Shown here piece after piece: positions 1 to 7,614 of a stretch of DNA of 64,000 nucleotides. This DNA is from Saccharopolyspora dendranthemae (lineage in GTDB: Bacteria > Actinomycetota > Actinomycetes > Mycobacteriales > Pseudonocardiaceae), in assembly GCF_007829955.1 (NCBI RefSeq), contig NZ_VIWX01000006.1:420334-484333 (forward strand), written 5' to 3'. Positions within the stretch are counted from its first letter, which is position 1; the number at the start of each line of letters is the position of its first letter. Made by a program: the position numbers and the translations under genes. The notes under the pieces were generated by a model, which saw nothing but the letters and a program-made list of their open reading frames with translations, did no database searches and was not told where the DNA came from.

Positions 1-1234
1 TGATCAGCACCGCGGTGCCGCCGAACGGGAAGTTCTGGTTCTGGCCCTGACCACCGGTCAGGCCCAGGAAGAACATCGGCAGGATGGCCACGATGCCCAG
101 GTACAGCGAGCCGGGCAGGGTGATGCGGGAGAGCACGAAGCTCAGGTACTCCGCGGTCGGGCGACCGGGTCGGATACCGGGGATGAAGCCGCCGAACTTC
201 TTCATGTCGTCCGCCCGCTCTTCCGGGTTGAACGTGATCGACACGTAGAAGTAGGCGAAGAAGATGATCAGCAGCATGTACAGCAGGATGTGCACCCAGC
301 TGGCCGGATCGACGATGTAGGTCTGCAGGAAGCGCGACCACCAGCTGTCCTGGTTGCCCGCGAGCTGACCGATCAGCTGCGGCAGGTACAGCAGCGACGA
401 ACCGAAGATGACCGGGATGACACCCGCCTGGTTCACCTTCAGCGGCAGGTACGTGGACGTGCCGCCGTACATCCTGCGGCCGATCATGCGCTTGGCGTAC
501 TGCACCGGGATCCGGCGCTGCGCCTGCTCCACGAACACCACCGTGGCGATGATCGCGACCGCGAACAGGCAGACCATGGCGAAGACCAGGCCACCGTGCG
601 AGTTCAGGATGTTGCCGCCCTCGGCGGGGATCCGCGAAGCGATCGAGGTGAAGATCAGCAGCGACATTCCGTTGCCGATACCGCGCTCGGTGATCAGCTC
701 GCCCATCCACATCAGGACGGCCGCACCGGCGGTCATGACGACCACGATCGTGATCAGGTTCAGCACGGAGTCGTCCGGGATCGGCGAGACCGAGCAGCCC
801 TGGAACAGCTGCCCGCGCACCGCGAGCGCGACGATGCCGGTGCCCTGCAGGACCGCCAGCGCGATCGCGAGGTACCGGGTGTACTGCGTGAGCTTGGCCT
901 GGCCGGACTGGCCTTCCTTCTTCAGCTGCTCGAAGCGCGGAATGACCACCTGCAGCAGCTGAATGATGATGCTCGCCGTGATGTAGGGCATGATGCCCAG
1001 CGACAGCACCGAGAGCTGCAGCAGCGCGCCGCCGCTGAAGAGGGTGAGGAGTGAGTAGACACTTTCTGAGCCGCTGCCTTGGATCTGCTCGATGCACTGC
1101 TGAATGTTGGGGTACGACACACCGGGCGACGGGATCGTCGCGCCGAGTCGGTACAGCACCACCATTCCCAGCGTGAACAGGATCTTGCGGCGCAGGTCCG
1201 GCGTTGCCAGAGCCGAGCGGAAGGCGCCGAGCAC
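1..1234 (-). CDS. secY: SecY, protein translocase channel subunit (3' end beyond window)
   Basis: SecY is the ten-helix channel of the Sec translocon in the cytoplasmic membrane; with SecE and SecG it passes unfolded preproteins driven by SecA. The first 411 codons are present, and the C-terminal end lies beyond base 1. I chose the GTG at 1234 because an AGGAGGT Shine-Dalgarno lies just upstream at 1239-1246 and the product then begins VLGAFRSALATPDLRRKILF, the usual actinobacterial SecY start. Typical hydrophobic SecY helices follow, for example GIMPYITASIIIQLL. It normally follows rplO directly; here it is about 2.4 kb away, with three secreted-protein genes between, so it probably has its own promoter. 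Identification is secure. Confidence 0.97.
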   Translation of the reverse strand, partial: MLGAFRSALATPDLRRKILFTLGMVVLYRLGATIPSPGVSYPNIQQCIEQIQGSGSESVYSLLTLFSGGALLQLSVLSLGIMPYITASIIIQLLQVVIPRFEQLKKEGQSGQAKLTQYTRYLAIALAVLQGTGIVALAVRGQLFQGCSVSPIPDDSVLNLITIVVVMTAGAAVLMWMGELITERGIGNGMSLLIFTSIASRIPAEGGNILNSHGGLVFAMVCLFAVAIIATVVFVEQAQRRIPVQYAKRMIGRRMYGGTSTYLPLKVNQAGVIPVIFGSSLLYLPQLIGQLAGNQDSWWSRFLQTYIVDPASWVHILLYMLLIIFFAYFYVSITFNPEERADDMKKFGGFIPGIRPGRPTAEYLSFVLSRITLPGSLYLGIVAILPMFFLGLTGGQGQNQNFPFGGTAVLI

Positions 1235-1436
1235 GCGAACCTCCTGTACGCGAGCCGGTCGGAACCGGCCGGAAAACAAGCGGCCGGCTTCGCCAGCCGG
1301 CACGGCGGGAAACTCCATGGACAAGGCCGTGGTCTCCCACGGCACTACCGCGCGACTTTAGCAGGCCGCGAGGCGGATACGGACAGCGACCGAACCCTCA
1401 CGACGATCAACGTTTCGCAACATCGTCGCCAAGCAG

Positions 1437-1468
1437 CGGCAACCGCGCCCGTTCCGGCGCGGTTGCCG
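1437..1468 (-). terminator. Hairpin between the secreted-protein genes and secY
   Basis: A 12-13 bp perfect GC-rich stem (GGCAACCGCGCC at 1438-1449 pairing with 1456-1467) with a 6-nt loop lies about 50 nt after the stop of the secreted-protein gene ending at 1520. There is no clear U-tract, so this is a hairpin terminator candidate of the type common in high-GC actinobacteria. Confidence 0.55.
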
Positions 1469-1519
1469 TTATTCCCAGCGTGACCTGCGGTGTTGCTCGA
1501 AGACCAGCGCCACAACCGA

Positions 1520-2119
1520 TCAACCGCAGTTGGCCTGCTTTTCTTCCTCGGTCATCGCGCGCGTCGATTGGGTGATCGTTCCGCCCTGGTCGTCGGCCGG
1601 GCCGCTGGCCTCGAAGTCGTTGACGTACCAGATGTAGTGATCGTAGAACTTGTCCTCGAAGTGCAGCTCGTAAGTTCCCTTCGCCTTCTGCATCTTCGGA
1701 CCGTGGTAGACCTGCCCGACCTCACCTGGACGCACAGTGATGAAGGTCGTCTGCGACTCGGTGTGCTCGGATCGCCACTCGTGGCCGTAGGTCGCCTTGA
1801 AGGCCACCTTGAACACCTCGCCGAAGCTGGTGCCCATCGACAGGCCCACGCTGTTGCTCTCCGCGGTGCTGTCGGACCAGGCGACGCTCATCATCTGCTC
1901 CTTGTCGGTGCAGTTGAACACCGGAGCGCCGACCTCCTCGGAGGTGTTCTGGTAGTACTCCACCTCGCCGGCGGGGTGGAAGACGCAGCTGTCGGTGCCG
2001 TTGTCGCACTTCTCCAGCAGCTCTCGGACCGTGGGCTCCTCCGCCGCCGTGGCCGGCGGGGCCATCAGCAGCGCCGCCCCGACCACCGACGCGCAGCTCG
2101 CCGCGATGCGCTTCATCAT
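1520..2119 (-). CDS. Secreted protein, paralogue of next gene, aerolysin-like pattern
   Basis: A 199-residue exported protein. The N-terminus (MMKRIAASCASVVGAALLMA, then PPATA-A) is a Sec signal peptide with a likely AxA cleavage site near residue 25. The mature part carries four Cys (KCDNGTDSC, FNC, NCG at the C-terminus) and a Ser/Thr-rich segment with alternating polar and hydrophobic residues (SVAWSDSTAESNSVGLSMGT followed by a W-containing strand and HTESQTT). That segment resembles the amphipathic insertion strands of aerolysin/ETX-MTX2 pore formers; this is a pattern match, not a proven homology. It is clearly paralogous to the upstream gene at 2176-2823: both contain VRELLEKCDNGTDSCVFHPA and GTYELHFEDKF-DHYIWYVNDFEA. 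The tandem ATG pair at 2119/2116 follows GAGGAA. Function unknown. Confidence 0.85.
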   Translation of the reverse strand: MMKRIAASCASVVGAALLMAPPATAAEEPTVRELLEKCDNGTDSCVFHPAGEVEYYQNTSEEVGAPVFNCTDKEQMMSVAWSDSTAESNSVGLSMGTSFGEVFKVAFKATYGHEWRSEHTESQTTFITVRPGEVGQVYHGPKMQKAKGTYELHFEDKFYDHYIWYVNDFEASGPADDQGGTITQSTRAMTEEEKQANCG

Positions 2120-2175
2120 CGAGTTCCTCTCGATCAGCTTGCCCTGGGCCGGTTCCCGCCGGGATTCGCCGGCGG

Positions 2176-2823
2176 TCACGGGCAGGCGTCCACTTCTTCC
2201 TGGGACATGTCGCGGGAGTGCTGGCTGACCGCGGTCGAGGAGTCCTCCGCGGGCCCGGTCGCCTCGAAGTCGTTGACGTACCAGATGTAGTGGTCGTGGA
2301 ACTTGTCCTCGAAGTGCAGCTCGTAGGTGCCGCGCACCTTCTGCATCTGCGCGGCCCGCTCGACCCAGCCGACCTGGTGGGAACCGGTGTCGACGAAGGT
2401 CGACTGCGACTCGGTGTGCGATTCCTCCCAGGTGTGCTGGAAGGTCTGCTCGTAGCTGACGGCGAAGATTTTGCCGAAGCCCGCTTCCGTGGTCATCGAC
2501 AGGCCGACGCTGTTGCTCTGCGACGTGGTGTCCGACCAGGTGACGTTGTGCCGCTGGTCGTCCGGCGTGCAGTTGTAGACGGGATCGCCGACCTGCTTGG
2601 TGTCCGCGGTGAAGTACTCCGGCTCGCCGGCCGGGTGGAACACGCAGCTGTCGGTGCCGTTGTCGCACTTCTCCAGCAGCTCTCGGACCGTCGGGTCCTC
2701 CGCTGCGCTGACTCCCCGGGCGTTGATGACGCCCGCGTCCTCGGCGTTGGCCGTGGCGGGGACGGCCAGCGCGCCGAGCACGCTCGCCGAGGCCACCAGA
2801 GCGCGGATCGTTCGTGCCTGCAT
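2176..2823 (-). CDS. Secreted protein, tandem paralogue, aerolysin-like pattern
   Basis: A 215-residue exported protein with signal peptide MQARTIRALVASASVLGALA ending near ATANA. The mature region shares its whole length with the downstream neighbour (1520-2119): VRELLEKCDNGTDSCVFHPAGE, a Ser/Thr-rich strand pair (NVTWSDTTSQSNSVGLSMTT, then HTWEESHTESQSTF), and an acidic C-terminal strand region YELHFEDKFHDHYIWYVNDF. The pair therefore arose by tandem duplication. The W-x-TTS-x-S alternation recalls the transmembrane beta-hairpin of aerolysin-family proteins, which is only inference. It starts 12 nt after the crystallin-like gene and is probably cotranscribed with it. No enzymatic motif was recognised. 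Confidence 0.85.
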   Translation of the reverse strand: MQARTIRALVASASVLGALAVPATANAEDAGVINARGVSAAEDPTVRELLEKCDNGTDSCVFHPAGEPEYFTADTKQVGDPVYNCTPDDQRHNVTWSDTTSQSNSVGLSMTTEAGFGKIFAVSYEQTFQHTWEESHTESQSTFVDTGSHQVGWVERAAQMQKVRGTYELHFEDKFHDHYIWYVNDFEATGPAEDSSTAVSQHSRDMSQEEVDACP

Positions 2824-2835
2824 CGCGAGATCCCC

Positions 2836-3324
2836 TCAGCTCAGACCGACGGACTGGGTGCGGTCGTTCATCATCGAACCGACATCGGGCGTGTTCTCCT
2901 TGAACGGCCCGTCGCGCTCGCCGCCCAGGTCGGGCTCGGGGTACAGCCACACCCAGCAACCGCCCCACGGCTGCACCGAGGAGACGACGTCCTTCCAGTC
3001 GTCGGGCAGGTTGATCTGGAAGTTGACGACGCCGTCCTTCTCGCACATCCCCGAGCCGTAGACGGTGAAGCTGCCTCCGCCGTAGTTGGGATCGGCGAAC
3101 AGCGTGGCCTGGATGACGTCTCCGCGGTCGTCCCTGGGGCTCGCGGTGGCCTCGGCCAGCGTGGTGAAGCACCGGGTCTCACCGGTGCTGAAGTGATAAC
3201 TGCAGTGCTCTCGTGGCGGCGCCGCTTGTTCCCCGGCCTGCGCGACCGCTGCTCCGGGGACGACCGCGGCCAACACCGCGACGACCATCAGGACGGCTCG
3301 CCGTCCCACCTGTCGTGGTCGCAT
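2836..3324 (-). CDS. Secreted beta/gamma-crystallin-like (I36-like) protein
   Basis: A 162-residue secreted protein. The start at 3324 (MRPRQVGRRAVLMVVAVLAA) has a good GGGAGGAG ribosome site, and a signal peptide ends near AVAQA. The mature part resembles actinobacterial I36-inhibitor/crystallin-like exoproteins: a CSYHFSTGETRCF segment, then Greek-key style repeats YGGGSFTVYG, WKDVVSSVQPWGGCWVWLY and NDRTQSVGLS. Such proteins bind Ca2+ or inhibit extracellular proteases in known cases; the role here is unproven. It heads the three-gene secreted cluster that separates rplO from secY. A longer frame reading up to 3564 exists, but it lacks a signal peptide at its start and would run through the putative promoter. 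Confidence 0.8.
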   Translation of the reverse strand: MRPRQVGRRAVLMVVAVLAAVVPGAAVAQAGEQAAPPREHCSYHFSTGETRCFTTLAEATASPRDDRGDVIQATLFADPNYGGGSFTVYGSGMCEKDGVVNFQINLPDDWKDVVSSVQPWGGCWVWLYPEPDLGGERDGPFKENTPDVGSMMNDRTQSVGLS

Positions 3325-3380
3325 ATGCCGTCGCTCCTCCCTCGCTCTTCCAGCGCCGTCCGGGTGAAACGGCGAGGACA

Positions 3381-3408
3381 AAGCTAGGGAGACCTGTGAC
3401 AGGGGCAA
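3381..3408 (-). promoter_or_regulatory. Putative promoter of the secreted-protein cluster
   Basis: On the minus strand TTGCCC (3408-3403) and TAGCTT (3386-3381) are separated by 16 nt, upstream of the signal-peptide start at 3324. The boxes are imperfect and the spacing is short, but the position between the rplO terminator and the first secreted-protein gene fits an independent transcript. Confidence 0.4.
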
Positions 3409-3607
3409 CACCATCGAAGAGGCGCCGCGCGAACCCACCTTCGCTTGACACTCTTCAGTGGATCTTCTTCGGCTGAAGAGAGGGCTCGGCGTTCGGACAT
3501 GTCGCCGCGCGATCATCGCGATCTGGCTAAGTGAACTGCCAAGGGTGATGCTGCGAACGCACACCGTATCGCGTCCGTGAAACTGTGGGAATCACCAAAA
3601 TACAAGA

Positions 3608-3640
3608 AGGACCCGCCATCCCGGTTGGATGGCGGGTCCT
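3608..3640 (-). terminator. Terminator of the S10-spc operon (after rplO)
   Basis: A perfect 14-bp stem (AGGACCCGCCATCC / GGATGGCGGGTCCT) with a 5-nt loop lies 15 nt after the rplO stop. On the minus strand it is followed by a T-rich stretch (TCTTGTATTTT). It is a strong intrinsic terminator. Its left arm matches that of the tuf terminator at 13 of 14 positions. Confidence 0.9.
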
Positions 3641-3654
3641 CTCGTTGAACTGGC

Positions 3655-4104
3655 TCAGCGCTCGAGCTTGGTGACCGTACCGCCGGCGGCGGTGATCTTC
3701 TCCTGAGCGCTGCCGGTGAAGGCGTGAGCGGTGACGTCGAGCTCGACGCCATCCAAGTCCCCGTCGCCGAGGACCTTCACCAGCTCGTTCTTCTTGACCA
3801 GGCCCTTGGCGACGAGCTCGTCGAAACCGACGGTGCCGCCCTCCGGGAACGCCTGGGCCAGCTTGCCGAGGTTCACACCCTGGTACTCGGTGCGGAAGCG
3901 GTTCTTGAAGCCGCGAAGCTTCGGGAGCCGCATGTGGATCGGCATCTGCCCACCCTCGAAACGAGGGGAGACGGTCTTGCGGGCCTTGGTGCCCTTGGTA
4001 CCGCGGCCGGCGGTCTTGCCCTTGGAGCCCTCACCGCGGCCGACGCGGATCTTGTCGCGCTTGGCACCGGGAGCCGGACGCAGGTCGTGCAGTTTGATGA
4101 CCAT
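3655..4104 (-). CDS. rplO: 50S ribosomal protein L15
   Basis: L15 binds 23S rRNA and is a late organiser of 50S assembly. The 149-residue product has the standard N-terminus MVIKLHDLRPAPGAK, the Gly/Lys-rich disordered segment GRGEGSKGKTAGRGTKG, then EGGQMPIHMRLPKLRGFKN and the compact C-terminal domain. It is the last gene of the spc cluster here: rpmD ends 1 nt before its start, and a perfect intrinsic terminator follows, so secY is uncoupled from it in this organism. Confidence 0.98.
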   Translation of the reverse strand: MVIKLHDLRPAPGAKRDKIRVGRGEGSKGKTAGRGTKGTKARKTVSPRFEGGQMPIHMRLPKLRGFKNRFRTEYQGVNLGKLAQAFPEGGTVGFDELVAKGLVKKNELVKVLGDGDLDGVELDVTAHAFTGSAQEKITAAGGTVTKLER

Positions 4105-4105
4105 G

Positions 4106-4288
4106 TCAGTCGACCTCCTCGACCGTCACGAGGTGACGGACGGCATTGACCATGCCGCGCACGTTGGAGTCGTCCGGGCGAACCACGGACTGACGGATCT
4201 TGCGCAGGCCGAGGCTGCGCATGCTGTCGCGCTGGTTCTGCTTGGTGCCGACCAGCCCGCGCACCTGAGTGATCTTGAGCTGTGCCAT
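4106..4288 (-). CDS. rpmD: 50S ribosomal protein L30
   Basis: A 60-residue L30 (MAQLKITQVRGLVGTKQNQR...), the short bacterial form that packs on 23S rRNA domain II. The ATG at 4288 gives the standard N-terminus; an upstream extension in the same frame is not L30-like. Its stop lies 1 nt before the rplO start and its own start is 5 nt after the rpsE stop, so translation is probably coupled along rpsE-rpmD-rplO. Confidence 0.98.
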   Translation of the reverse strand: MAQLKITQVRGLVGTKQNQRDSMRSLGLRKIRQSVVRPDDSNVRGMVNAVRHLVTVEEVD

Positions 4289-4293
4289 GACGA

Positions 4294-4908
4294 TCAGACC
4301 CCCTGCCCGGCGGCACGCGCACGCATGATGAACGCCGGAGCGACATCTTCCAGCGGCAGGCCACGGCGAGCCGCGACCTCCTCCGGACGCTGCAGCTGCC
4401 TCAGGGCGTCCACCGTGGCGTGCACGATGTTGATCGGGTTGTCCGAACCCAGCGACTTGCTCAGCACGTCGTGGATACCGGCGCACTCCAGGACCGCGCG
4501 CACCGGGCCACCGGCGATGACACCGGTACCGGCACTGGCCGGACGCAGGAGCACGACGCCGGCGGCGTCCTCGCCCTGCACGGGGTGCGTGATGGTGCCG
4601 CCGAGGCGCGGGACGCGGAAGAAGTTCTTCTTCGCCTCCTCGACGCCCTTGGCGATGGCCGCGGGAACTTCCTTGGCCTTGCCGTAGCCGACACCGACCA
4701 TGCCGTCGCCGTCGCCGACGACGACCAGCGCGGTGAAGCTGAAGCGCCGGCCACCCTTGACGACCTTCGCGACGCGGTTGATGGTCACGACACGTTCGAA
4801 CTGCGGGGTCTTCTCTTGGGCCGCCCCGCCACGGCCGCCGTCGCGGCGGTCCCGGCGGTCCTTGCCGCCGGACTCCCCGCCGCCTTCACGCCGAGTGCGT
4901 CCAGGCAT
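4294..4908 (-). CDS. rpsE: 30S ribosomal protein S5
   Basis: S5 takes part in decoding accuracy and mRNA helicase activity at the entry channel. The 204-residue product has an Arg/Gly-rich N-terminal extension (MPGRTRREGGGESGGKDRRD), then the double-stranded RNA-binding domain (ERVVTINRVAKVVKGGRRF) and the C-terminal domain with GVIAGGPVRAVLECAGI. It is longer than E. coli S5 because of the basic N-terminal tail, as is usual in actinobacteria. It lies between rplR and rpmD in the standard spc order. Confidence 0.98.
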   Translation of the reverse strand: MPGRTRREGGGESGGKDRRDRRDGGRGGAAQEKTPQFERVVTINRVAKVVKGGRRFSFTALVVVGDGDGMVGVGYGKAKEVPAAIAKGVEEAKKNFFRVPRLGGTITHPVQGEDAAGVVLLRPASAGTGVIAGGPVRAVLECAGIHDVLSKSLGSDNPINIVHATVDALRQLQRPEEVAARRGLPLEDVAPAFIMRARAAGQGV

Positions 4909-4943
4909 CAGGCGTCCCTTCCAGTCTCGTTCTTACGCACTTG

Positions 4944-5342
4944 TCAGAACTCCAGTCCGCCGTCACGGGCGGCGTCGGCCAGTGCGGCCACGCGACCGTG
5001 GTAGGCGTTGCCACCCCGGTCGAACACGACCTTCTCGACACCGGCGTCCTTGGCACGGGCGGCCACGAGCTCGCCGACCTTGGTGGCCATGGCCTTCTTG
5101 TCGCCCTCGAACCCGCGGAGCTCGGACTCCAGGCTCGTGGCCGACGCGACCGTGAGGCCCTTGGTGTCGTCGATGACCTGCGCGGTGATGTTCCGCAGAG
5201 ACCGGGTGACGACCAGACGCGGGCGCTCGGCGGTGCCCAGGATCTTCTTCCGGAGGCGCGTGTGACGCTTGGCGCGGGAGAGCCGACGCTTGGTCGAGAT
5301 GTCCTTGCCAACCGGCTTGCGCTTGGTAGCTGTCTCGCTCAT
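4944..5342 (-). CDS. rplR: 50S ribosomal protein L18
   Basis: L18 carries 5S rRNA into the 50S subunit together with L5. The product MSETATKRKPVGKDISTKRR... ends DAARDGGLEF, with the conserved LRKKILGTAERPRLVVTRS and VVFDRGGNAYHGRV blocks; 132 residues. Two starts are possible: ATG at 5342, 2 nt after the rplF stop, or GTG at 5348 overlapping it as GTGA. I prefer the ATG because MSET matches family starts and the GTG would add only two residues. Confidence 0.96.
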   Translation of the reverse strand: MSETATKRKPVGKDISTKRRLSRAKRHTRLRKKILGTAERPRLVVTRSLRNITAQVIDDTKGLTVASATSLESELRGFEGDKKAMATKVGELVAARAKDAGVEKVVFDRGGNAYHGRVAALADAARDGGLEF

Positions 5343-5344
5343 GG

Positions 5345-5884
5345 TCACTTACCCGTCTTTCCGACCTTGCGGCGGATGGTCTCACCCGCGTACCGGACAC
5401 CCTTGCCCTTGTACGGGTCGGGCTTGCGCAGCTTGCGGATACGAGCCGCGATCTCGCCGACCAGCTGCTTGTCGATGCCCTTGACCGAAAGCTTGGTCGG
5501 GCCGTCGACCGCGAACTGAATGCCGTCCGGCGGCTCGATCACGATGGGGTGGCTGTAGCCCAGGGAGAACTCGAGGTTCGATCCCTTCTGCAGCACTCGG
5601 TAACCGACGCCCTGGATTTCCAGATCCTTCTGGTATCCCTGGCTGACGCCGATCACCATGTTGTTGACGAGGGTCCGGGTCAGCCCGTGCAGCGACCGGC
5701 TCTCCCGCTCGTCGTCGGGGCGCTTGACCAGCACCGCACCGTCCTCGTCACGCTCGACGAGAATCGGTTCGCGGACCTGGTGTGCAAGTTCGCCCTTGGG
5801 GCCCTTCACGGTCACCGCCTGGCCGTCGATGTTCACCTCGACGCCGGAGGGGACGGTGATCGGCAGCTTTCCGATGCGCGACAT
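5345..5884 (-). CDS. rplF: 50S ribosomal protein L6
   Basis: L6 lies near the factor-binding site at the base of the L7/L12 stalk. The 179-residue protein starts MSRIGKLPITVPSGVEV, has two related alpha/beta domains, and carries the C-terminal signature around KPDPYKGKGVRY, where the L6 motif falls. Order rpsH-rplF-rplR is standard. The start is 16 nt after the rpsH stop, with a GGAGGAG ribosome site in the gap. Confidence 0.98.
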   Translation of the reverse strand: MSRIGKLPITVPSGVEVNIDGQAVTVKGPKGELAHQVREPILVERDEDGAVLVKRPDDERESRSLHGLTRTLVNNMVIGVSQGYQKDLEIQGVGYRVLQKGSNLEFSLGYSHPIVIEPPDGIQFAVDGPTKLSVKGIDKQLVGEIAARIRKLRKPDPYKGKGVRYAGETIRRKVGKTGK

Positions 5885-5900
5885 AGCCGCTCCTCCTCCC

Positions 5901-6299
5901 TTACCAGACGTAGGCGAGGACTTCCCCGCCCACGCCCTTCTTCATGGCCTGCCGGTCGGTCACGAGACCGCCGGAGGTCGAGATGATGGCGACGCCCAGA
6001 CCACCGAGAACCTTGGGCAGGTTCGTGGACTTGGCGTAGACCCGCAGACCGGGCTTGGAGACCCGGCGCAGGCCGGCGATGCTCCGCTCGCGGTTCGGGC
6101 CGTACTTGAGCTCGACGACGAGGTTCTGGTGAGTGTCCCCGTCCTCGACGCGGGAGCCGGACACGTAGCCCTCCCGCTTGAGGATCTCGGCGATGTTCGC
6201 CTTCAGCTTGGAGTGCGGCATCACGACCTCGTCGTGATACGCAGAGTTTCCGTTGCGCAGACGCGTCAGCATGTCTGCGATCGGATCGGTCATCGTCAT
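5901..6299 (-). CDS. rpsH: 30S ribosomal protein S8
   Basis: S8 binds the central domain of 16S rRNA and, in many bacteria, represses the spc operon by binding its mRNA. The 132-residue product starts MTMTDPIADMLTRLRN and ends with the conserved STSGGLVTDRQAMKKGVGGEVLAYVW. A second ATG two codons in (6293) is possible. It is unusually far (243 nt) from rpsN, and the gap holds a long inverted repeat. Confidence 0.98.
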   Translation of the reverse strand: MTMTDPIADMLTRLRNGNSAYHDEVVMPHSKLKANIAEILKREGYVSGSRVEDGDTHQNLVVELKYGPNRERSIAGLRRVSKPGLRVYAKSTNLPKVLGGLGVAIISTSGGLVTDRQAMKKGVGGEVLAYVW

Positions 6300-6542
6300 G
6301 ACCTGCTCAACCTTTCTCGTCTGGTTCCGATGAGCCCGGACCGGTCACGCCCTGCGGACGGACGTCTGGGCTCTGGCCTGGACGAAGTTCGGGGCCTCCC
6401 GCCACGGTGGCGGGGCCCTGTTCTAGTCGGGCGCAAGCACGGCTCGCGTGCGGAGCGTGGGCATCAGCCCTGGTAGCGCCTGCTTCAGGGTAAGGGGCGC
6501 CGGATCAGACCGGGCAACCGGGACCCTGAAGCAGGCGAGCAA
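6300..6542 (-). promoter_or_regulatory. rpsN-rpsH spacer with long inverted repeat
   Basis: This 243-nt non-coding spacer lies inside an otherwise tightly packed operon. A perfect 15-bp inverted repeat (CGCCTGCTTCAGGGT at 6477-6491, complement at 6523-6537) encloses 31 nt and begins 5 nt after the rpsN stop. The enclosed GC-rich segment can itself fold. No T-tract follows, so it may be an mRNA-processing, attenuation or S8-binding structure rather than a plain terminator. The rest of the spacer (6300-6476) shows no convincing gene. Confidence 0.55.
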
Positions 6543-6728
6543 TCACCAGGAAGACTTGCTCACGCCGGGCAGCTCGCCCGCGTGCGCCATGTCGCGGAAG
6601 CACACGCGGCACAGACCGAACTTGCGGAACACCGAACGCGGACGCCCGCACTTCTGGCAGCGGGTGTAGCCGCGAACCTTGAACTTCGGCTTCTGGGCCG
6701 CCTTGATGACCAGCGCCTTCTTCGCCAT
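6543..6728 (-). CDS. rpsN: 30S ribosomal protein S14, zinc-binding type
   Basis: The short 61-residue zinc-ribbon form of S14, placed in the 3' major domain of the 30S head. Two CxxC pairs are visible: C24/C27 in YTRCQKCGRP and C40/C43 in GLCRVCF, which hold one Zn2+. Actinobacteria often keep a second, zinc-independent S14 under Zur control elsewhere; none is in this window. It starts 3 nt after the rplE stop. Confidence 0.98.
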   Translation of the reverse strand: MAKKALVIKAAQKPKFKVRGYTRCQKCGRPRSVFRKFGLCRVCFRDMAHAGELPGVSKSSW

Positions 6729-6731
6729 CGC

Positions 6732-7295
6732 TCAGTTCTCCTTGAACGGGAAGCCCAGGTGCTTCAGCAGCGCCCGGCCCTCTTCATCGTTGGTGGCAGT
6801 GGTAACGACGGTGATGTCCATACCCCGCGGGCGGTCGATGTTGTCCGGGTTGATCTCGTGGAACATCGACTGCTCGTTGAGGCCGAACGTGTAGTTGCCC
6901 CTGCCGTCGAACTGCTTCGGCGAGAGACCGCGGAAGTCACGGATGCGCGGCAGCGCGATGGTGACCAAGCGGTCCAGGAACTCCCACATGCGGTCGCCGC
7001 GCAGGGTGACCCGCGCACCGATCGGCTGGCCCTCGCGCAGCTTGAACTGCGCGATGGACTTGCGGGCCCGACGGACCTCGGGCTTCTGGCCGGTGATCGC
7101 GGCGAGGTCGCGGACCGCGCCCTCGATCAGCTTGCTGTCCCGCGCGGCGTCGCCAACACCCATGTTGACCACGACCTTGACCGCGCCCGGCACCTGCATG
7201 ACGTTGGAGTAGGTGAACTCCTCGTTCAGGGCCTGGCGGATCTCCTCGCGGTACCGGGTCTTGAGCCGGGGGACGATCTTCTCAGCAGTAGTCAT
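6732..7295 (-). CDS. rplE: 50S ribosomal protein L5
   Basis: L5 forms the central protuberance with 5S rRNA and contacts P-site tRNA. The 187-residue protein shows KVVVNMGVGDA, the RRARKSIAQFKLREGQPIG block and GMDITVVTTATNDEEGRALL near the C-terminus. It lies in the rplN-rplX-rplE-rpsN order, 2 nt after the rplX stop. Confidence 0.98.
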   Translation of the reverse strand: MTTAEKIVPRLKTRYREEIRQALNEEFTYSNVMQVPGAVKVVVNMGVGDAARDSKLIEGAVRDLAAITGQKPEVRRARKSIAQFKLREGQPIGARVTLRGDRMWEFLDRLVTIALPRIRDFRGLSPKQFDGRGNYTFGLNEQSMFHEINPDNIDRPRGMDITVVTTATNDEEGRALLKHLGFPFKEN

Positions 7296-7297
7296 GA

Positions 7298-7612
7298 TCA
7301 GATGTCCTTACCGTTGCGGCGCGAGACGCGAACCTTCTTGCCGTCCTCGTCGATGCGGTGACCGACACGGGTCGGCTTCCCGTCCGAGTCCACGACCATC
7401 ACGTTGCTCACGTGGATCGGGGCTTCCTGGGTGACGATGCCGCCGGACTGGGCGCCACGCTCGGTCCGGGAGACCTTGGTGTGCTTCTTGATCCGGTTGA
7501 CACCCTCGACCAGGACCCGCTGGGCGTCCGGCATGGCCTTGATGACCTTGCCCTTGGCGCCCTTGTCCTTTCCGGAGATGACGACGACCGTGTCGCCCTT
7601 CTTGATCTTCAT
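7298..7612 (-). CDS. rplX: 50S ribosomal protein L24
   Basis: L24 is one of the two initiators of 50S assembly and lies near the exit tunnel. The 104-residue product MKIKKGDTVVVISGKDKGAK carries the KOW motif at its N-terminus and IKKHTKVSRTERGAQSGGI in the middle. ATG 7612 is preferred; a GTG two codons upstream (7618) overlaps the rplN stop as GTGA and could also serve. Confidence 0.97.
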   Translation of the reverse strand: MKIKKGDTVVVISGKDKGAKGKVIKAMPDAQRVLVEGVNRIKKHTKVSRTERGAQSGGIVTQEAPIHVSNVMVVDSDGKPTRVGHRIDEDGKKVRVSRRNGKDI

Positions 7613-7614
7613 GA

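Noticed and set aside
1520..3172. A continuous 550-codon minus-strand frame covering all three secreted-protein genes
   Set aside because: Only its last 199 codons are protein-like (signal peptide and conserved body); the rest is a shadow of the other two genes, which have their own signal peptides and ribosome sites.
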